Positions 50,568-59,029 are shown, numbered from the stretch's first letter. The stretch is DNA of 64,000 nucleotides from Streptomyces tibetensis (GCF_007655005.1 NZ_SZVW01000014.1:124001-188000); one strand, 5' to 3'. Numbers and translations: made by a program. The notes: generated by a model not told the origin, from the letters alone.

Positions 50568-51167
50568 TCAGGCCGACTTGACGAGTCTGAGGTAGCGCTT
50601 CCAGTCCCAGTGCCTGCCCGGGTCGGTGTGATCGCTGCCCGGGACCTCATGATGGCCGATGATGTGCGCGCGGTTCCTCGGGATGCCGTGCCTCCGGCAG
50701 ATCGCCGCGGTCAGCCGGGCCGAGCGCTCGTACATGACGTCGGTGAAGTATCCGGGCCGGTCCACCCAGCCTTCGTGCTCGATGCCGATGCTGCGGGTGT
50801 TGTAGTCCCAGTTGCCCGCATGCCAGGCGATGTCGGACTCGCGCACGCACTGTGCGACCCGCCCGTCCGAGGAACGCACCACGTAGTGTGCGGACACCTT
50901 CCTTTCGGGGTGGCGGAAGACGGACAGGGTGCCGGAGTAGGTCGTCTGCGCCACGTGGATGATCACGTAGCGCAGCGGATGGGCCCGTGGGCGGTTGGAC
51001 GGCGTGTAGTTGCTGCGGCTCGCCGGTCGCCACGCCGCTCCTGGGTGATCGACGACCTGCGGCCGGGCGTCGGCCCGGGTGCCGGAGAGCAGGCCGGTCG
51101 GTACGGCGGCGAGGGCGGCGCCCGCGAGGATGCCTCGCCTGCTGGGGAAAAGGGTGGTCTGTGGCAT
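50568..51167 (-). CDS. Secreted N-acetylmuramoyl-L-alanine amidase (amidase_2/PGRP family)
   Basis: A 199-residue exported amidase. A twin-arginine signal (FPSRRGILAGAALAAVPTGL) precedes the amidase domain. Zinc ligands are the histidine in YVIIHVAQT, the late histidine in PGSDHTDPGRHWDW, and a conserved IGIEHEG. It cleaves the MurNAc-L-Ala bond in cell wall. ATG 51167 is preceded by purine-rich sequence. No co-transcribed partner: the next gene downstream is 119 bp away. Confidence 0.92.
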   Translation of the reverse strand: MPQTTLFPSRRGILAGAALAAVPTGLLSGTRADARPQVVDHPGAAWRPASRSNYTPSNRPRAHPLRYVIIHVAQTTYSGTLSVFRHPERKVSAHYVVRSSDGRVAQCVRESDIAWHAGNWDYNTRSIGIEHEGWVDRPGYFTDVMYERSARLTAAICRRHGIPRNRAHIIGHHEVPGSDHTDPGRHWDWKRYLRLVKSA

Positions 51168-51393
51168 GGGCGTGTGCCTTCCGGGTTCGACAGGAGGGTG
51201 TCTCTCGCGCGACTGCGCGGAGCTGCGGCCGTTGCGATCGCGGCCCGCGTGATCAAGCTACGACGCCCGGCGGCCGGCCCGGAGAGAGCGGCTCGATTCG
51301 GTGGACGGGCCCCCGGTTGTGGACAACTCCCTCACCCGGTCGGGTGGTCAGGGGAGAAGGGGGAGTGCCTGCGACCGGTGTCGACGCGCGACT

Positions 51394-52602
51394 TCAGGCC
51401 TGTCCGGCGAACGCCGCCGGGTCGTCCAGCACCGCCCGGATCACCGAATGGGCGGCCCCCAGCAGCGGCCCCTGAGGGCCCAGCCGCGACACGGACACGG
51501 GGCAGGCGGGACCTGCCGTCCGGCGCGCGAGTTCGTCCTGGAGCGAGGGCAGCAGCCAGGGCGCGAGCCCGGACAGTTCGCCGCCCAGGACCACGCTCTC
51601 CGGGTCGAGCAGGTTGACCGCCCCGGTCAGGGCCACGCCCAGGGCCGTACCCGCGTCGCGCAGGGCACGGCGTACGTCCTCGTCGCCCTGCGCGGCGCGA
51701 CCCGCGAGCAGCCCGACCCTGTCCTCATCGGGTTCCAGACCGGCCGCACGCATCACGGCCTCCTCGCCGGCGTACTGCTCCAGGCAGCCCCGCCCGCCGC
51801 AGGCGCACTCCGGCCCGTCCGGCCGGACCGGCATGTGCCCCAACTCGCCCGCGAAACCACGCGTTCCGCGCAGCAGCCCGCCGTCCACCACGACCGCCGC
51901 GCCGATACCGATCTCCGCCGAGACGTGCAGGAAGTCACGAGGTGTTCCGTCACCCAGCCAGAGTTCGGCGAGGGCACCGAAGTTGGCCTCGTTGTCCACG
52001 GTCAGCGGGATGTCCGCCGGCAGCAGCGGGGCGAGGTCCGTGTCGTGCCAGCCGAGGTTCGGGGCGCGCACGACCGTCCGGGCGTCGCGCGCCACCAGTC
52101 CCGGCACGGCCAAGGCGAGTCCGGCCGGATACAGGCCCTCGCCCTCCGCCTCGTCGACGACCTGCCGGATCAGGTCGGTGAGCTCGGCGAGCACGGGCCG
52201 AGGGGAGCGGCCTCGGTTCGCTCCCTGCCGTATCGCCCGCGACCGGGTCGTGCCGCGCAGGTCGACGGCACAGACCGCGAGATGGTCGACGCCCACCTCC
52301 GCGCCGATGCCGGCCGGACCGCGTCCGCTCACGGTGAGCGCGGAACCGGGCCGTCCCACCCGGCCGGGCCGCTCGGGCCCCAGCTCTTCGAGGAGCCCCG
52401 AGCGGATGAGTTCGTCGACGAGCGTCGAGACCGCCGCCCGGGTCAGGCCGATCCGCGAGGCGACCGCGGCCCGGGACAGCGGCCCCTCGGCGCGGACGGT
52501 GTGCAGGACACGGGCGAGGTTGCGGCGGCGCATGCCCTGCTGGGTGTCGGGCAGCGCGCGTCCCGGCCCGGCGGGACGCGCCTCGTGCAGCGGTGCGGTC
52601 AT
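51394..52602 (-). CDS. ROK-family transcriptional regulator (XylR-type)
   Basis: A 402-residue repressor. The N-terminal winged helix (LARVLHTVRAEGPLSRAAVA, SRIGLTRAAVSTLVDELI) is followed by the ROK sugar-binding domain. It has DNEANFGALAEL, EIGIGAAVVVDGGLLRGTRGFAGELGHM and the zinc motif CACGGRGCLE. It lies 15 bp downstream of xylB and near divergent xylA, making it the likely xylose-responsive regulator of both. ATG 52602. Confidence 0.93.
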   Translation of the reverse strand: MTAPLHEARPAGPGRALPDTQQGMRRRNLARVLHTVRAEGPLSRAAVASRIGLTRAAVSTLVDELIRSGLLEELGPERPGRVGRPGSALTVSGRGPAGIGAEVGVDHLAVCAVDLRGTTRSRAIRQGANRGRSPRPVLAELTDLIRQVVDEAEGEGLYPAGLALAVPGLVARDARTVVRAPNLGWHDTDLAPLLPADIPLTVDNEANFGALAELWLGDGTPRDFLHVSAEIGIGAAVVVDGGLLRGTRGFAGELGHMPVRPDGPECACGGRGCLEQYAGEEAVMRAAGLEPDEDRVGLLAGRAAQGDEDVRRALRDAGTALGVALTGAVNLLDPESVVLGGELSGLAPWLLPSLQDELARRTAGPACPVSVSRLGPQGPLLGAAHSVIRAVLDDPAAFAGQA

Positions 52603-52617
52603 GCCTGACGCCAGTCC

Positions 52618-54063
52618 TCAGTCGGTGTCCGTGGGCCGCTCCAGCAGCGGAGCCGCGTCGGAGAGTACCCCGGCGATCCTGGCCAGCGTCTCCTGGTCCC
52701 GCTCGACGGCGTCGAGCACCGGCCCGGCCGCCGTGTCCCAGCGGCGCGCGACCGCCGCCGGATCCTCCCCGGTCAGCAGCCCCGCCGCCTGCGCCGCGGC
52801 GCCGAGGGCGACCAGTTCTCTGGCCTCGGGCACCTGCACGGGGCGCCCCGACAGCCGCCGCACGGTCTGCTGCCAGGCGGTGCCCCGGGCGCCACCGCCG
52901 ATCAGCAGCAGCGGTTCCGAGGGGTCCGCGTCCTCGTCGAGGACCAGGTCGAGCGCCCCGAGCAGGGAGTGCACGGCACCGTCGTAGGCAGCCTGGAGCA
53001 GCTGGCCCGCTGTCGTGTCGTGACGCAGGCCGTGCAGCAGACCGGAGGCGTTCGGCAGGTTCGGGGTGCGCTCGCCGTCCAGGTAGGGCAGGAGCGTCAC
53101 GGCCGTGCCGGGCTCGACGGCTTCGCGGTCCAGGCCCAGCAGCGCCGCCACGCGGTCGACGGCGAGCGTGCAGTTCAGGGTGCAGGCCAGTGGCAGCCAG
53201 TCGCCGCGGGCGTCGGCGAAACCCGCCACCGTGCCGCTGGGGTCGGCGGGCCGCCGCTGCGACACCGCGTACACCGTGCCCGAGGTGCCGAGGCTCATCA
53301 CCGCAACCCCGGGACGCACCCCGAGGCCCAGCGCCGCGGCGGCGTTGTCGCCGGTGCCGGGCGCGACCAGCGTGCCCTTGGAGAACGGCAGGTCGTGGCT
53401 GTCGCGCACGGTGCCCGCGATCTCGCCGGGCCGGACCACTCGCGGCAGCAGGGCCGGATCGAGCCCCACGTGCGCCAGGATCTCCTCGTCGTAGGCCTCC
53501 GTCCGGGACGCCCACCAGCCCGTCCCGCTGGCGTCGCCGCGGTCGGTCGTGCCCTGTCCGGTGAGCCGCTCGGTGAGGTAGTCGTGGGGGAGGCGCACGG
53601 CCTTCGTGGCGCGTACCGCCTCCGGCTCGTGCTCGGCCAGCCAGGCCCACTTGGTGACCGTGAAGGAGGCCGCGGGGACGCTTCCGGTGCGTTCGGCCCA
53701 GAACTTCGCTCCGCCCAGCTCCTCCGTCAGCCGACGGGCCTGGGGGGCCGAACGCACGTCGTTCCACAGCAGGGCGGGCCGCACCGGCTCGCCCTGGCGG
53801 TCCAGCGTGACGAGGCCGTGCTGCTGCCCGCCGACCGACACCGCGGCGGCCTCGTGAGCCGCCTCCCCGCACTGGTGCAGGGCCTCGCACAAGGCGTCCC
53901 ACCACTGACGCGGATCGGTCTCGCGCCCGGCTCCCGAGGAGACCGTGTGCGGCGCCTGGCCGCTCGCGACCACCCGGCCGGTGGACGCGTCGACGACCAG
54001 CGCCTTGGTGGACTGGGTGGACGAGTCCACACCGACGACGAGCGGACCCTCGGCTGCTGACAT
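52618..54063 (-). CDS. xylB: Xylulokinase
   Basis: A 481-residue FGGY-family kinase that phosphorylates D-xylulose. N-terminal LVVGVDSSTQSTKALVVDA, VSVGGQQHGLVTLD, LPHDYLTERLTGQGTTDRGDASGTGWW and C-terminal LLLIGGGARGTAWQQTVRRL are diagnostic. ATG 54063 has GGGAGAAG upstream. It is divergent from xylA over a 130-bp control region and in an operon with the ROK gene. Confidence 0.95.
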   Translation of the reverse strand: MSAAEGPLVVGVDSSTQSTKALVVDASTGRVVASGQAPHTVSSGAGRETDPRQWWDALCEALHQCGEAAHEAAAVSVGGQQHGLVTLDRQGEPVRPALLWNDVRSAPQARRLTEELGGAKFWAERTGSVPAASFTVTKWAWLAEHEPEAVRATKAVRLPHDYLTERLTGQGTTDRGDASGTGWWASRTEAYDEEILAHVGLDPALLPRVVRPGEIAGTVRDSHDLPFSKGTLVAPGTGDNAAAALGLGVRPGVAVMSLGTSGTVYAVSQRRPADPSGTVAGFADARGDWLPLACTLNCTLAVDRVAALLGLDREAVEPGTAVTLLPYLDGERTPNLPNASGLLHGLRHDTTAGQLLQAAYDGAVHSLLGALDLVLDEDADPSEPLLLIGGGARGTAWQQTVRRLSGRPVQVPEARELVALGAAAQAAGLLTGEDPAAVARRWDTAAGPVLDAVERDQETLARIAGVLSDAAPLLERPTDTD

Positions 54064-54141
54064 CGGGCTTCTCCCTACTGCGCGCGGCACGTGACTCCGT
54101 TCGGAGGCACCTTGTCTCTTCCCAGAGAGGTGCCCGCATAC

Positions 54142-54153
54142 TAATTTGTAAAT
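54142..54153. promoter_or_regulatory. Candidate ROK/XylR operator between xylB and xylA
   Basis: TAATTTGTAAAT contains the palindromic core ATTT-GT-AAAT (54144-54153), an AT-rich site in a GC-rich gap. It resembles ROK operators, which hold paired TTT/AAA half-sites. It lies 41 bp before the xylA start. Confidence 0.55.
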
Positions 54154-54193
54154 CGGCATGACGAAATAGCCTCAGCGAGCAAGGAGCCGCGGC

Positions 54194-55360
54194 ATGAGCT
54201 TCCAGCCCACCCCCGAGGACAGGTTCACCTTCGGCCTGTGGACCGTCGGCTGGCAGGGACGGGATCCCTTCGGCGACGCCACGCGGCGTGCCCTCGACCC
54301 GGTCGAGACGGTGCAGCGCCTGGCCGAGCTGGGCGCCCACGGCGTCACCTTCCACGACGACGACCTGATTCCGTTCGGCTCGAGCGACACCGAGCGTGAG
54401 GCGCACATCAAGCGCTTCCGGCAGGCGCTGGACGCCACGGGCATGAAGGTCCCGATGGCCACCACCAACCTCTTCACGCACCCGGTCTTCAAGGACGGCG
54501 CGTTCACCGCCAACGACCGCGACGTGCGCCGCTACGCGCTGCGCAAGACCATTCGCAACATCGACCTCGCCGTCGAGCTCGGCGCCCAGGTGTACGTGGC
54601 CTGGGGCGGTCGTGAGGGAGCCGAGTCCGGTGCCGCCAAGGACGTCCGCGCGGCCCTGGACCGGATGAAGGAGGCCTTCGACCTGCTCGGCGAGTACGTC
54701 ACCTCCCAGGGCTACGACCTGCGCTTCGCGATCGAGCCCAAGCCGAACGAGCCGCGCGGCGACATCCTGCTGCCGACCGTCGGTCACGCCCTGGCGTTCA
54801 TCGAGCGCCTGGAGCGTCCGGAGCTGTACGGCGTGAACCCCGAGGTGGGGCACGAGCAGATGGCCGGGCTGAACTTCCCGCACGGCATCGCGCAGGCACT
54901 GTGGGCGGGCAAGCTGTTCCACATCGACCTCAACGGCCAGTCCGGCATCAAGTACGACCAGGACCTGCGCTTCGGCGCCGGCGATCTGCGTGCCGCCTTC
55001 TGGCTGGTCGACCTGCTGGAGTCGGCCGGCTACGACGGACCGCGCCACTTCGACTTCAAGCCGCCGCGGACCGAGGACCTCGACGGCGTGTGGGCCTCGG
55101 CGGCCGGCTGTATGCGCAACTACCTGATCCTCAAGGAGCGCGCCGCTGCTTTCCGCGCCGACCCGGAGGTGCAGGAGGCGCTGCGCGCGGCCCGGCTGGA
55201 CGAGCTGGCCCAGCCCACCGCCGCGGACGGTCTCCAGGCACTGCTCGCCGACCGGTCCGCGTTCGAGGCGTTCGATGTGGAGGCGGCCGCCGCGCGCGGC
55301 ATGGCGTTCGAGCACCTGGACCAGCTGGCGATGGATCACCTGCTGGGGGCGCGTGGCTGA
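54194..55360 (+). CDS. xylA: Xylose isomerase
   Basis: A 388-residue class I xylose isomerase converting D-xylose to D-xylulose. Family landmarks are FTFGLWTVGWQGRDPFGDAT, VTFHDDDLIPFG with the catalytic histidine, VYVAWGGREGAESG, FAIEPKPNEPRGDI (metal Glu), VNPEVGHEQMAG, FHIDLNGQSGIKYDQDLRFG (metal Asp), and FDFKPPRTED. The length is typical for Streptomyces. AAGGAG precedes ATG 54194. It is divergent from xylB. Confidence 0.97.
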   Translation: MSFQPTPEDRFTFGLWTVGWQGRDPFGDATRRALDPVETVQRLAELGAHGVTFHDDDLIPFGSSDTEREAHIKRFRQALDATGMKVPMATTNLFTHPVFKDGAFTANDRDVRRYALRKTIRNIDLAVELGAQVYVAWGGREGAESGAAKDVRAALDRMKEAFDLLGEYVTSQGYDLRFAIEPKPNEPRGDILLPTVGHALAFIERLERPELYGVNPEVGHEQMAGLNFPHGIAQALWAGKLFHIDLNGQSGIKYDQDLRFGAGDLRAAFWLVDLLESAGYDGPRHFDFKPPRTEDLDGVWASAAGCMRNYLILKERAAAFRADPEVQEALRAARLDELAQPTAADGLQALLADRSAFEAFDVEAAAARGMAFEHLDQLAMDHLLGARG

Positions 55361-55376
55361 GCCACGCGCGCGTGCC

Positions 55377-55413
55377 GGCCCGTCGTCCGGTCGTTCCGGC
55401 CGGCCGACGGGCC
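55377..55413 (+). terminator. Hairpin terminator after xylA
   Basis: GGCCCGTCG (55377-55385) pairs with CGACGGGCC (55405-55413), with an internal CCGG pairing in the loop. A small hairpin GCGTGGC-TGA-GCCACGC is centred on the xylA stop codon just before (55351-55367). Confidence 0.7.
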
Positions 55414-55510
55414 CTGTCGTGCCGCGGAATCGTGCGATCCACGCCATGAGTCCGTATCAGCTTCCGTACGCCCCTCCCGGCGTGAGCGGTGTGCGGCGAC
55501 GCTGGTCGGT

Positions 55511-55861
55511 ATGGCCCTGCCGCCCGTACCGCCCCGCCCGCCCGGACCTCCCCGGCGCCGGAATCCGCTGTTCATCCTGCTCGCCGTGCTCGTGGCCGTG
55601 GCAGCCGTGTCGCTCGTGGTGCTCATGGCCTCGGGCCGGGGCGACTCGTCGGACGAGGAGCCGCCCGGCGAGAGCACGACTCGCACACCGGCCCCGTCCA
55701 TCGGCCTCCCCACGAAGCTGCCCACCATGCTGCCGAGCGAGCTGCCGACCAGATTGCCGTCGGGCTTCCCGACCCGGTTGCCGAGCGAATTGCCCAGTGA
55801 TCTGCCGAGCGGCCTCGAATCGCTCGTCCCGTCCCTGGATCCCGGCCGACTGGTGCCCTGA
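55511..55861 (+). CDS. Membrane-anchored protein with LP[ST]x tetrapeptide repeats
   Basis: A 116-residue protein. Proline-rich MALPPVPPRPPGPPRRRN precedes a single transmembrane helix (LFILLAVLVAVAAVSLVVLMA). An acidic linker follows (GDSSDEEPPGES). The last ~45 residues are repeats of LP-Ser/Thr-x (LPTK, LPTM, LPSE, LPTR, LPSG, FPTR, LPSE, LPSD, LPSG). The predicted topology places the repeats outside the cell. The 12-bp DNA repeat is degenerate, so the protein pattern has been preserved. No known family. Confidence 0.7.
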   Translation: MALPPVPPRPPGPPRRRNPLFILLAVLVAVAAVSLVVLMASGRGDSSDEEPPGESTTRTPAPSIGLPTKLPTMLPSELPTRLPSGFPTRLPSELPSDLPSGLESLVPSLDPGRLVP

Positions 55862-56436
55862 CATGGGCTCCACCGTGACCCTGCGGCGAAGGTTTGGGAC
55901 CAGACGATCCTGTTCCGGGTCGACCCCCTGCGGTGAGTTCCCTTTCCCGGCGCGAGTTCCGCCGAGGCCGGGGCCGTCACCGAGGCTAAGGCCGTAACCG
56001 AGGCCAGGGCCGTCGCCGGATCCTGGGGGGGGGCGCCTCCTGCGGGCTGCCGGTGCGGCCGGTCGCACCGGCCGACAGCCCATGGGCGGCTCTGCTCGGC
56101 ACGCAGCCTGACCGGCCCTGAGTACCGCAGGCCTGGGACCGGACGGGCAGCAGAAGCCTCGGCCGCCCGTTCGACGCCACACAGGCGTCCCCGGCGACTG
56201 CGTCCTCGGGCAGTCCGAGGCCGTGTGCGATCGCCTCCAGTTCGGTCCCTTGGGCGTCGCTCAGGCTGACCGGGCCCGGATCGAACGATGCTGTCAAGTC
56301 GCGCGGAGAAAGACGGCGCGCGACGTTCCCCACTCCGTGGGAATACGGCATCGTTCCTCGTCGGCCAACGGCGCGTCGTCCAGAACGGCGGTCGCGCTGC
56401 CACCCCTGCGCTGTCTCTGACAGGCGTCGACGATCG
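55862..56436. other. 575-bp region with no supported gene; 18-bp triplicate repeat
   Basis: No frame here has a ribosome site and family sequence. A minus-strand frame (55986-56351) is open but unrecognised. CCGAGGCCGGGGCCGTCA and two variants lie in tandem at 55962-55979, 55980-55997 and 55998-56015. A run of ten G occurs near 56023, which may be an error-prone site. Otherwise nothing was seen. Confidence 0.5.
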
Positions 56437-57330
56437 CTACCTCGGGCATGGCGCCGGGCCGGTGGTCAGCAGCATCGTCAGGTCGAGTGAGGGCGCGCTG
56501 TGTGTCAATGCTCCGACCGAGATGAGGTCGACGCCCGTTTCGGCGATGGCGCGGACACTGTCCAGGCGGACGGTACCCGAGGCCTCCAGCAGGATCCGGG
56601 CAGCGTCGGCCCGTCCGGCCCGGATCTTCACCACCTGCTCGATGTCGGCCAACGGCATGTTGTCGAGCATGATCCAGCGGGCCCCGGCATCGAGCGCCTC
56701 AGCAGCTTCTGCCACGGTCTGCACTTCGACATCGACCTCCACCGTCTGCCCGGTACGCGCCATCCCGCGGCGGACCGCCTCGATCGCTGCGGTCACCCCG
56801 CCCGCCGCGGCGATGTGGTTCTCCTTGAGCAGGACCATCTCCGCCAGATCGAGCCGGTGGTTGCGGCCGCCGCCGACGGTCACCGCGTACTTGTCGAGGG
56901 CACGCAGGCCCGGTGCCGTCTTGCGGGTGTCCAGAATGCGGGTCTTGGTCGCGGCCACGGCTTGGACGTAGCGGTCGGTCAGTGTCGCGATGCCGCACAG
57001 GCGCTGCAGGAAGTTCAGCGCCGTGCGTTCGCCGGTGATCAGGCTGCGCGCCGGGCCGGACAGGCGTAACAGGACGTCGCCGTCGGTCAGCCGGGCGCCG
57101 TCGGCGACGCTCGCCTCGATCTCGACCTCGGGATCGACCTGCGCGAAGACCTCGGCGACCGCGGGGAGGCCGGCGGCAATGCCGCTCTGCCGGGTGCGGA
57201 CTTCGGCCGCGGCCGCCAGGTCTTCGGGAACACTCCACGCGGTGGTGATGTCGTTCCCCGAGGCGTCCTCGGCCAGGGCGGCGGCGACGGCGGTTCGTCC
57301 CGCAGCCGAGGGAAACTGTGTCGTGGTCAT
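56437..57330 (-). CDS. nadC: Nicotinate-nucleotide pyrophosphorylase (quinolinate phosphoribosyltransferase)
   Basis: A 297-residue QPRTase that makes nicotinate mononucleotide from quinolinate and PRPP in NAD synthesis. Landmarks are EDASGNDITTAWSVPEDLAA, ERTALNFLQRLCGIATLT, ILDTRKTAPGLRALDKYAV, VGGGRNHRLDLAEMVLLKENHI and VEVDVEVQTVAEAAEALDAG. It stands alone, without nadA or nadB, and opposite an HxlR regulator, so it may be a second copy. ATG 57330 gives the family start. Confidence 0.94.
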   Translation of the reverse strand: MTTTQFPSAAGRTAVAAALAEDASGNDITTAWSVPEDLAAAAEVRTRQSGIAAGLPAVAEVFAQVDPEVEIEASVADGARLTDGDVLLRLSGPARSLITGERTALNFLQRLCGIATLTDRYVQAVAATKTRILDTRKTAPGLRALDKYAVTVGGGRNHRLDLAEMVLLKENHIAAAGGVTAAIEAVRRGMARTGQTVEVDVEVQTVAEAAEALDAGARWIMLDNMPLADIEQVVKIRAGRADAARILLEASGTVRLDSVRAIAETGVDLISVGALTHSAPSLDLTMLLTTGPAPCPR

Positions 57331-57483
57331 CTGGTCTCCATCTCCGAGTGGGCGTTGAGCCTGGCGGTCACCACCACTGGCGCAGCTGCGGCGCAGGTAG
57401 TGCTCCCAGACGGTGATCGTGGGATTCCGCAGCGCACGGCGCGGGCGACGGGGGTGGGCGGTTGCCGCGACAATCCCCATCGT

Positions 57484-57529
57484 TTCGTTTTCCGAAGCGA
57501 ACTCGGATGGTAGCGTTTCGGAATCCGAA
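57484..57529. promoter_or_regulatory. Two TTCG-N5-CGAA sites between nadC and hxlR
   Basis: TTCGTTTTCCGAA (57484-57496) and TTCGGAATCCGAA (57517-57529, a perfect palindrome around one base) lie 33 bp apart in the nadC/hxlR gap. The same pattern occurs twice more at 58324-58361. Likely binding sites of the HxlR regulator. Confidence 0.65.
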
Positions 57530-57558
57530 GCATCACCTTGAAGGCTGGACTCCACGCC

Positions 57559-57984
57559 ATGCCAATCCCGCAGCCCGGCAAGCCAGTTCGTGGTTCGACC
57601 ACCGGTCGCCCCCTCATGGCCGCACTCGACCTGTTCGGACGGCGGTGGAGCCTGCGCATCCTTTGGGAGCTGCGCGGGGGCCCCCTTGGGTTCCGCCCCC
57701 TGCAGAAGCAGTGCGACGACGTGTCCTCCAGCGTGATGCGGCAGCGCCTGATCGAACTGCTGGATGCCCACGTGGTTCACCAACTACCCGACAGCCGGTA
57801 CGAGCTCACTCCACTGGGGCGGGATGCCTGCCTCGCACTCGGCCCTCTCGTCCAGTGGTCGGAGCGCTGGGCGGCGATGCTCGACCCGCAACCGGCGCAC
57901 CGCAACAGCGAGCGGCCCGCCGACGGCGCCTCGCATCCCGACACCGTGGGCGACGGGACGCCCGAGAGGGGTTCTGCCGGTTGA
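57559..57984 (+). CDS. HxlR-family winged-helix regulator
   Basis: A 141-residue regulator. It has GRPLMAALDLFGRRWSLRIL, WELRGGPLGFRPLQKQCDDV, SSSVMRQRLIELLDAHVVHQ, and YELTPLGRDACLALGPLVQWSERW, the complete HxlR domain. The last ~35 residues are polar. ATG 57559 is chosen; TTG 57538 is in frame. No strong ribosome site is seen. It is divergent from nadC, with two palindromic sites between. Confidence 0.9.
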   Translation: MPIPQPGKPVRGSTTGRPLMAALDLFGRRWSLRILWELRGGPLGFRPLQKQCDDVSSSVMRQRLIELLDAHVVHQLPDSRYELTPLGRDACLALGPLVQWSERWAAMLDPQPAHRNSERPADGASHPDTVGDGTPERGSAG

Positions 57985-58039
57985 CGCCCGCGCGGCCTGG
58001 GTTGACGGCGCGCTCGGAGCCTCCGCCGGCACCTGGGTC

Positions 58040-58243
58040 CTCGCCAAGCTGGGTGAGGTGATGGGCGTCGCCATGCAGAGTGAGCACCCGGGCGCCGGTC
58101 GGCCCGCCCAGCCGGGTGCTGAGCGCGCTCGATGGCATGCGTTCACAACGGCGCCGCAACTCCCGGAAGTTTGACGGGGCTTGGCTCGATTCCCACAGGA
58201 TGTGCAGCGTCCAGCGCCGTCCGAGCAGATCGAGTACAGCCAT
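58040..58243 (-). pseudogene. Truncated HxlR-family regulator remnant
   Basis: The minus-strand frame from 58243 reads MAVLDLLGRRWTLHILWESS, then SNFRELRRRCERMPSSALSTRL and HHLTQLGED, the first two thirds of an HxlR domain. Upstream in frame it continues GSGSGRPV, typical of the family, but without a start codon. After LGED the match ends and the frame runs antisense through the intact hxlR. It is convergent with that gene. Probably decayed. The intact hxlR is a paralogue, not identical. Confidence 0.7.
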
Positions 58244-58323
58244 GACCGGGCGCCCTGAACCGGACCCTCGTGCCGGTGAGCCAGGCCGAGGTGTGTTCCG
58301 GCTTCCGTGCCCACTCCTTGCGC

Positions 58324-58361
58324 TTCGGGTTTCGAAGCATCATAGTGATTCGAAAACCGAA
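58324..58361. promoter_or_regulatory. Two further TTCG-N5-CGAA sites
   Basis: TTCGGGTTTCGAA (58324-58336; with flanks GCTTCG/CGAAGC) and TTCGAAAACCGAA (58349-58361) lie between the hxlR remnant and the decayed decarboxylase-like gene. The arrangement copies that at the intact hxlR. Confidence 0.65.
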
Positions 58362-58374
58362 GCATGAGGTGTCC

Positions 58375-58548
58375 ATGCCGCGCATCGAACCGCTCACCTC
58401 GCCATATCCCGCGCCCATCGACCAGGCGCTGCGCCGACGGATGCCTCCCGGCGGGTCGCGGCGTGTGCCCCCATTCGTAGGCGCAGCCGGTGCGTGCGGT
58501 CACTCGGCAGGCCGGACTGAGCCGGGAACAGCTCCGGGCCACCACTGA
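58375..58548 (+). pseudogene. Decayed carboxymuconolactone-decarboxylase-like gene with an inverted segment
   Basis: ATG 58375 opens MPRIEPLTSPYPAPIDQALR, then RRMPPGG, the typical start of a CMD/AhpD-like protein. The next part is lost. The signature ARTGCAYEWG is instead found on the opposite strand (58463-58503 read in reverse). From 58490 in another plus frame, AVTRQAGLSREQLRATT resembles the following family segment. The simplest reading is deletion plus a small inversion. This is protein-pattern recognition without an alignment. Confidence 0.5.
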
Positions 58549-58735
58549 CATCGACGTCGCAGTCAACGCAGGGCTCCATCGCCACCTGAGACATCGTCTT
58601 ATTTCAACGGCACACCACAATCAGCCAGTCCCTTGCGAACCGCCCTCTGAAACGCCCGGCGATCCGTCACCGGGGCCGATCGATCTGAGTGTCGACTCGA
58701 AGGCTGGCACGCTTGTCCGAACACTGGAGGTTTTC

Positions 58736-59029
58736 ATGGCCAAGGGCTACTGGGTCAGCGTCTACCGCACCATTTCCGACCCCGAGAAGCTGGCCGCCTA
58801 CAACAAGCTGGCCCGTTCGGCCGTCCAGGCCGGGGGCGGGCGGACGCTCGCCCGCGGCGGTCGGGTCGTCGCCCACGACGCCGGAATCGCCGAGCGCACC
58901 GTCCTGGTCGAGTTCGACACCTTTGAACAGGCGGTCGCGGCACGCGAGAGCGCGGCATACCAGGAGGCGCTGGCCGCCCTTTCCGACGGCGTCGAGCGCG
59001 ACTTCCGCATCATCGAAGGCGTCGACTGA
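58736..59029 (+). CDS. DUF1330-family protein
   Basis: A 97-residue dimeric alpha-beta barrel-type protein. MAKGYWVSVYRTISDPEKLA, then LARSAVQAGGGRTLARGGRV, ERTVLVEFDTFEQAVAARES and FRIIEGVD match DUF1330. GGAGG lies 5 bases before ATG 58736. It lies downstream of the decayed decarboxylase gene and may once have shared its HxlR-controlled promoter. Role unknown. Confidence 0.88.
   Translation: MAKGYWVSVYRTISDPEKLAAYNKLARSAVQAGGGRTLARGGRVVAHDAGIAERTVLVEFDTFEQAVAARESAAYQEALAALSDGVERDFRIIEGVD

Noticed and set aside
51950..55447. 1165-residue minus-strand frame across xylA and the xylB region
   Set aside because: It overlaps xylA antisense and xylB in another frame, and has no recognisable domain.
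55986..56351. 121-residue minus-strand frame as a possible RiPP precursor or small gene
   Set aside because: No ribosome site, no modifying enzymes nearby, and part of the frame is made of the 18-bp tandem repeat.
57538..57558. TTG 57538 as the start of the HxlR regulator
   Set aside because: It adds seven residues without family match and lacks a ribosome site; ATG 57559 is preferred, though neither start has a strong Shine-Dalgarno.
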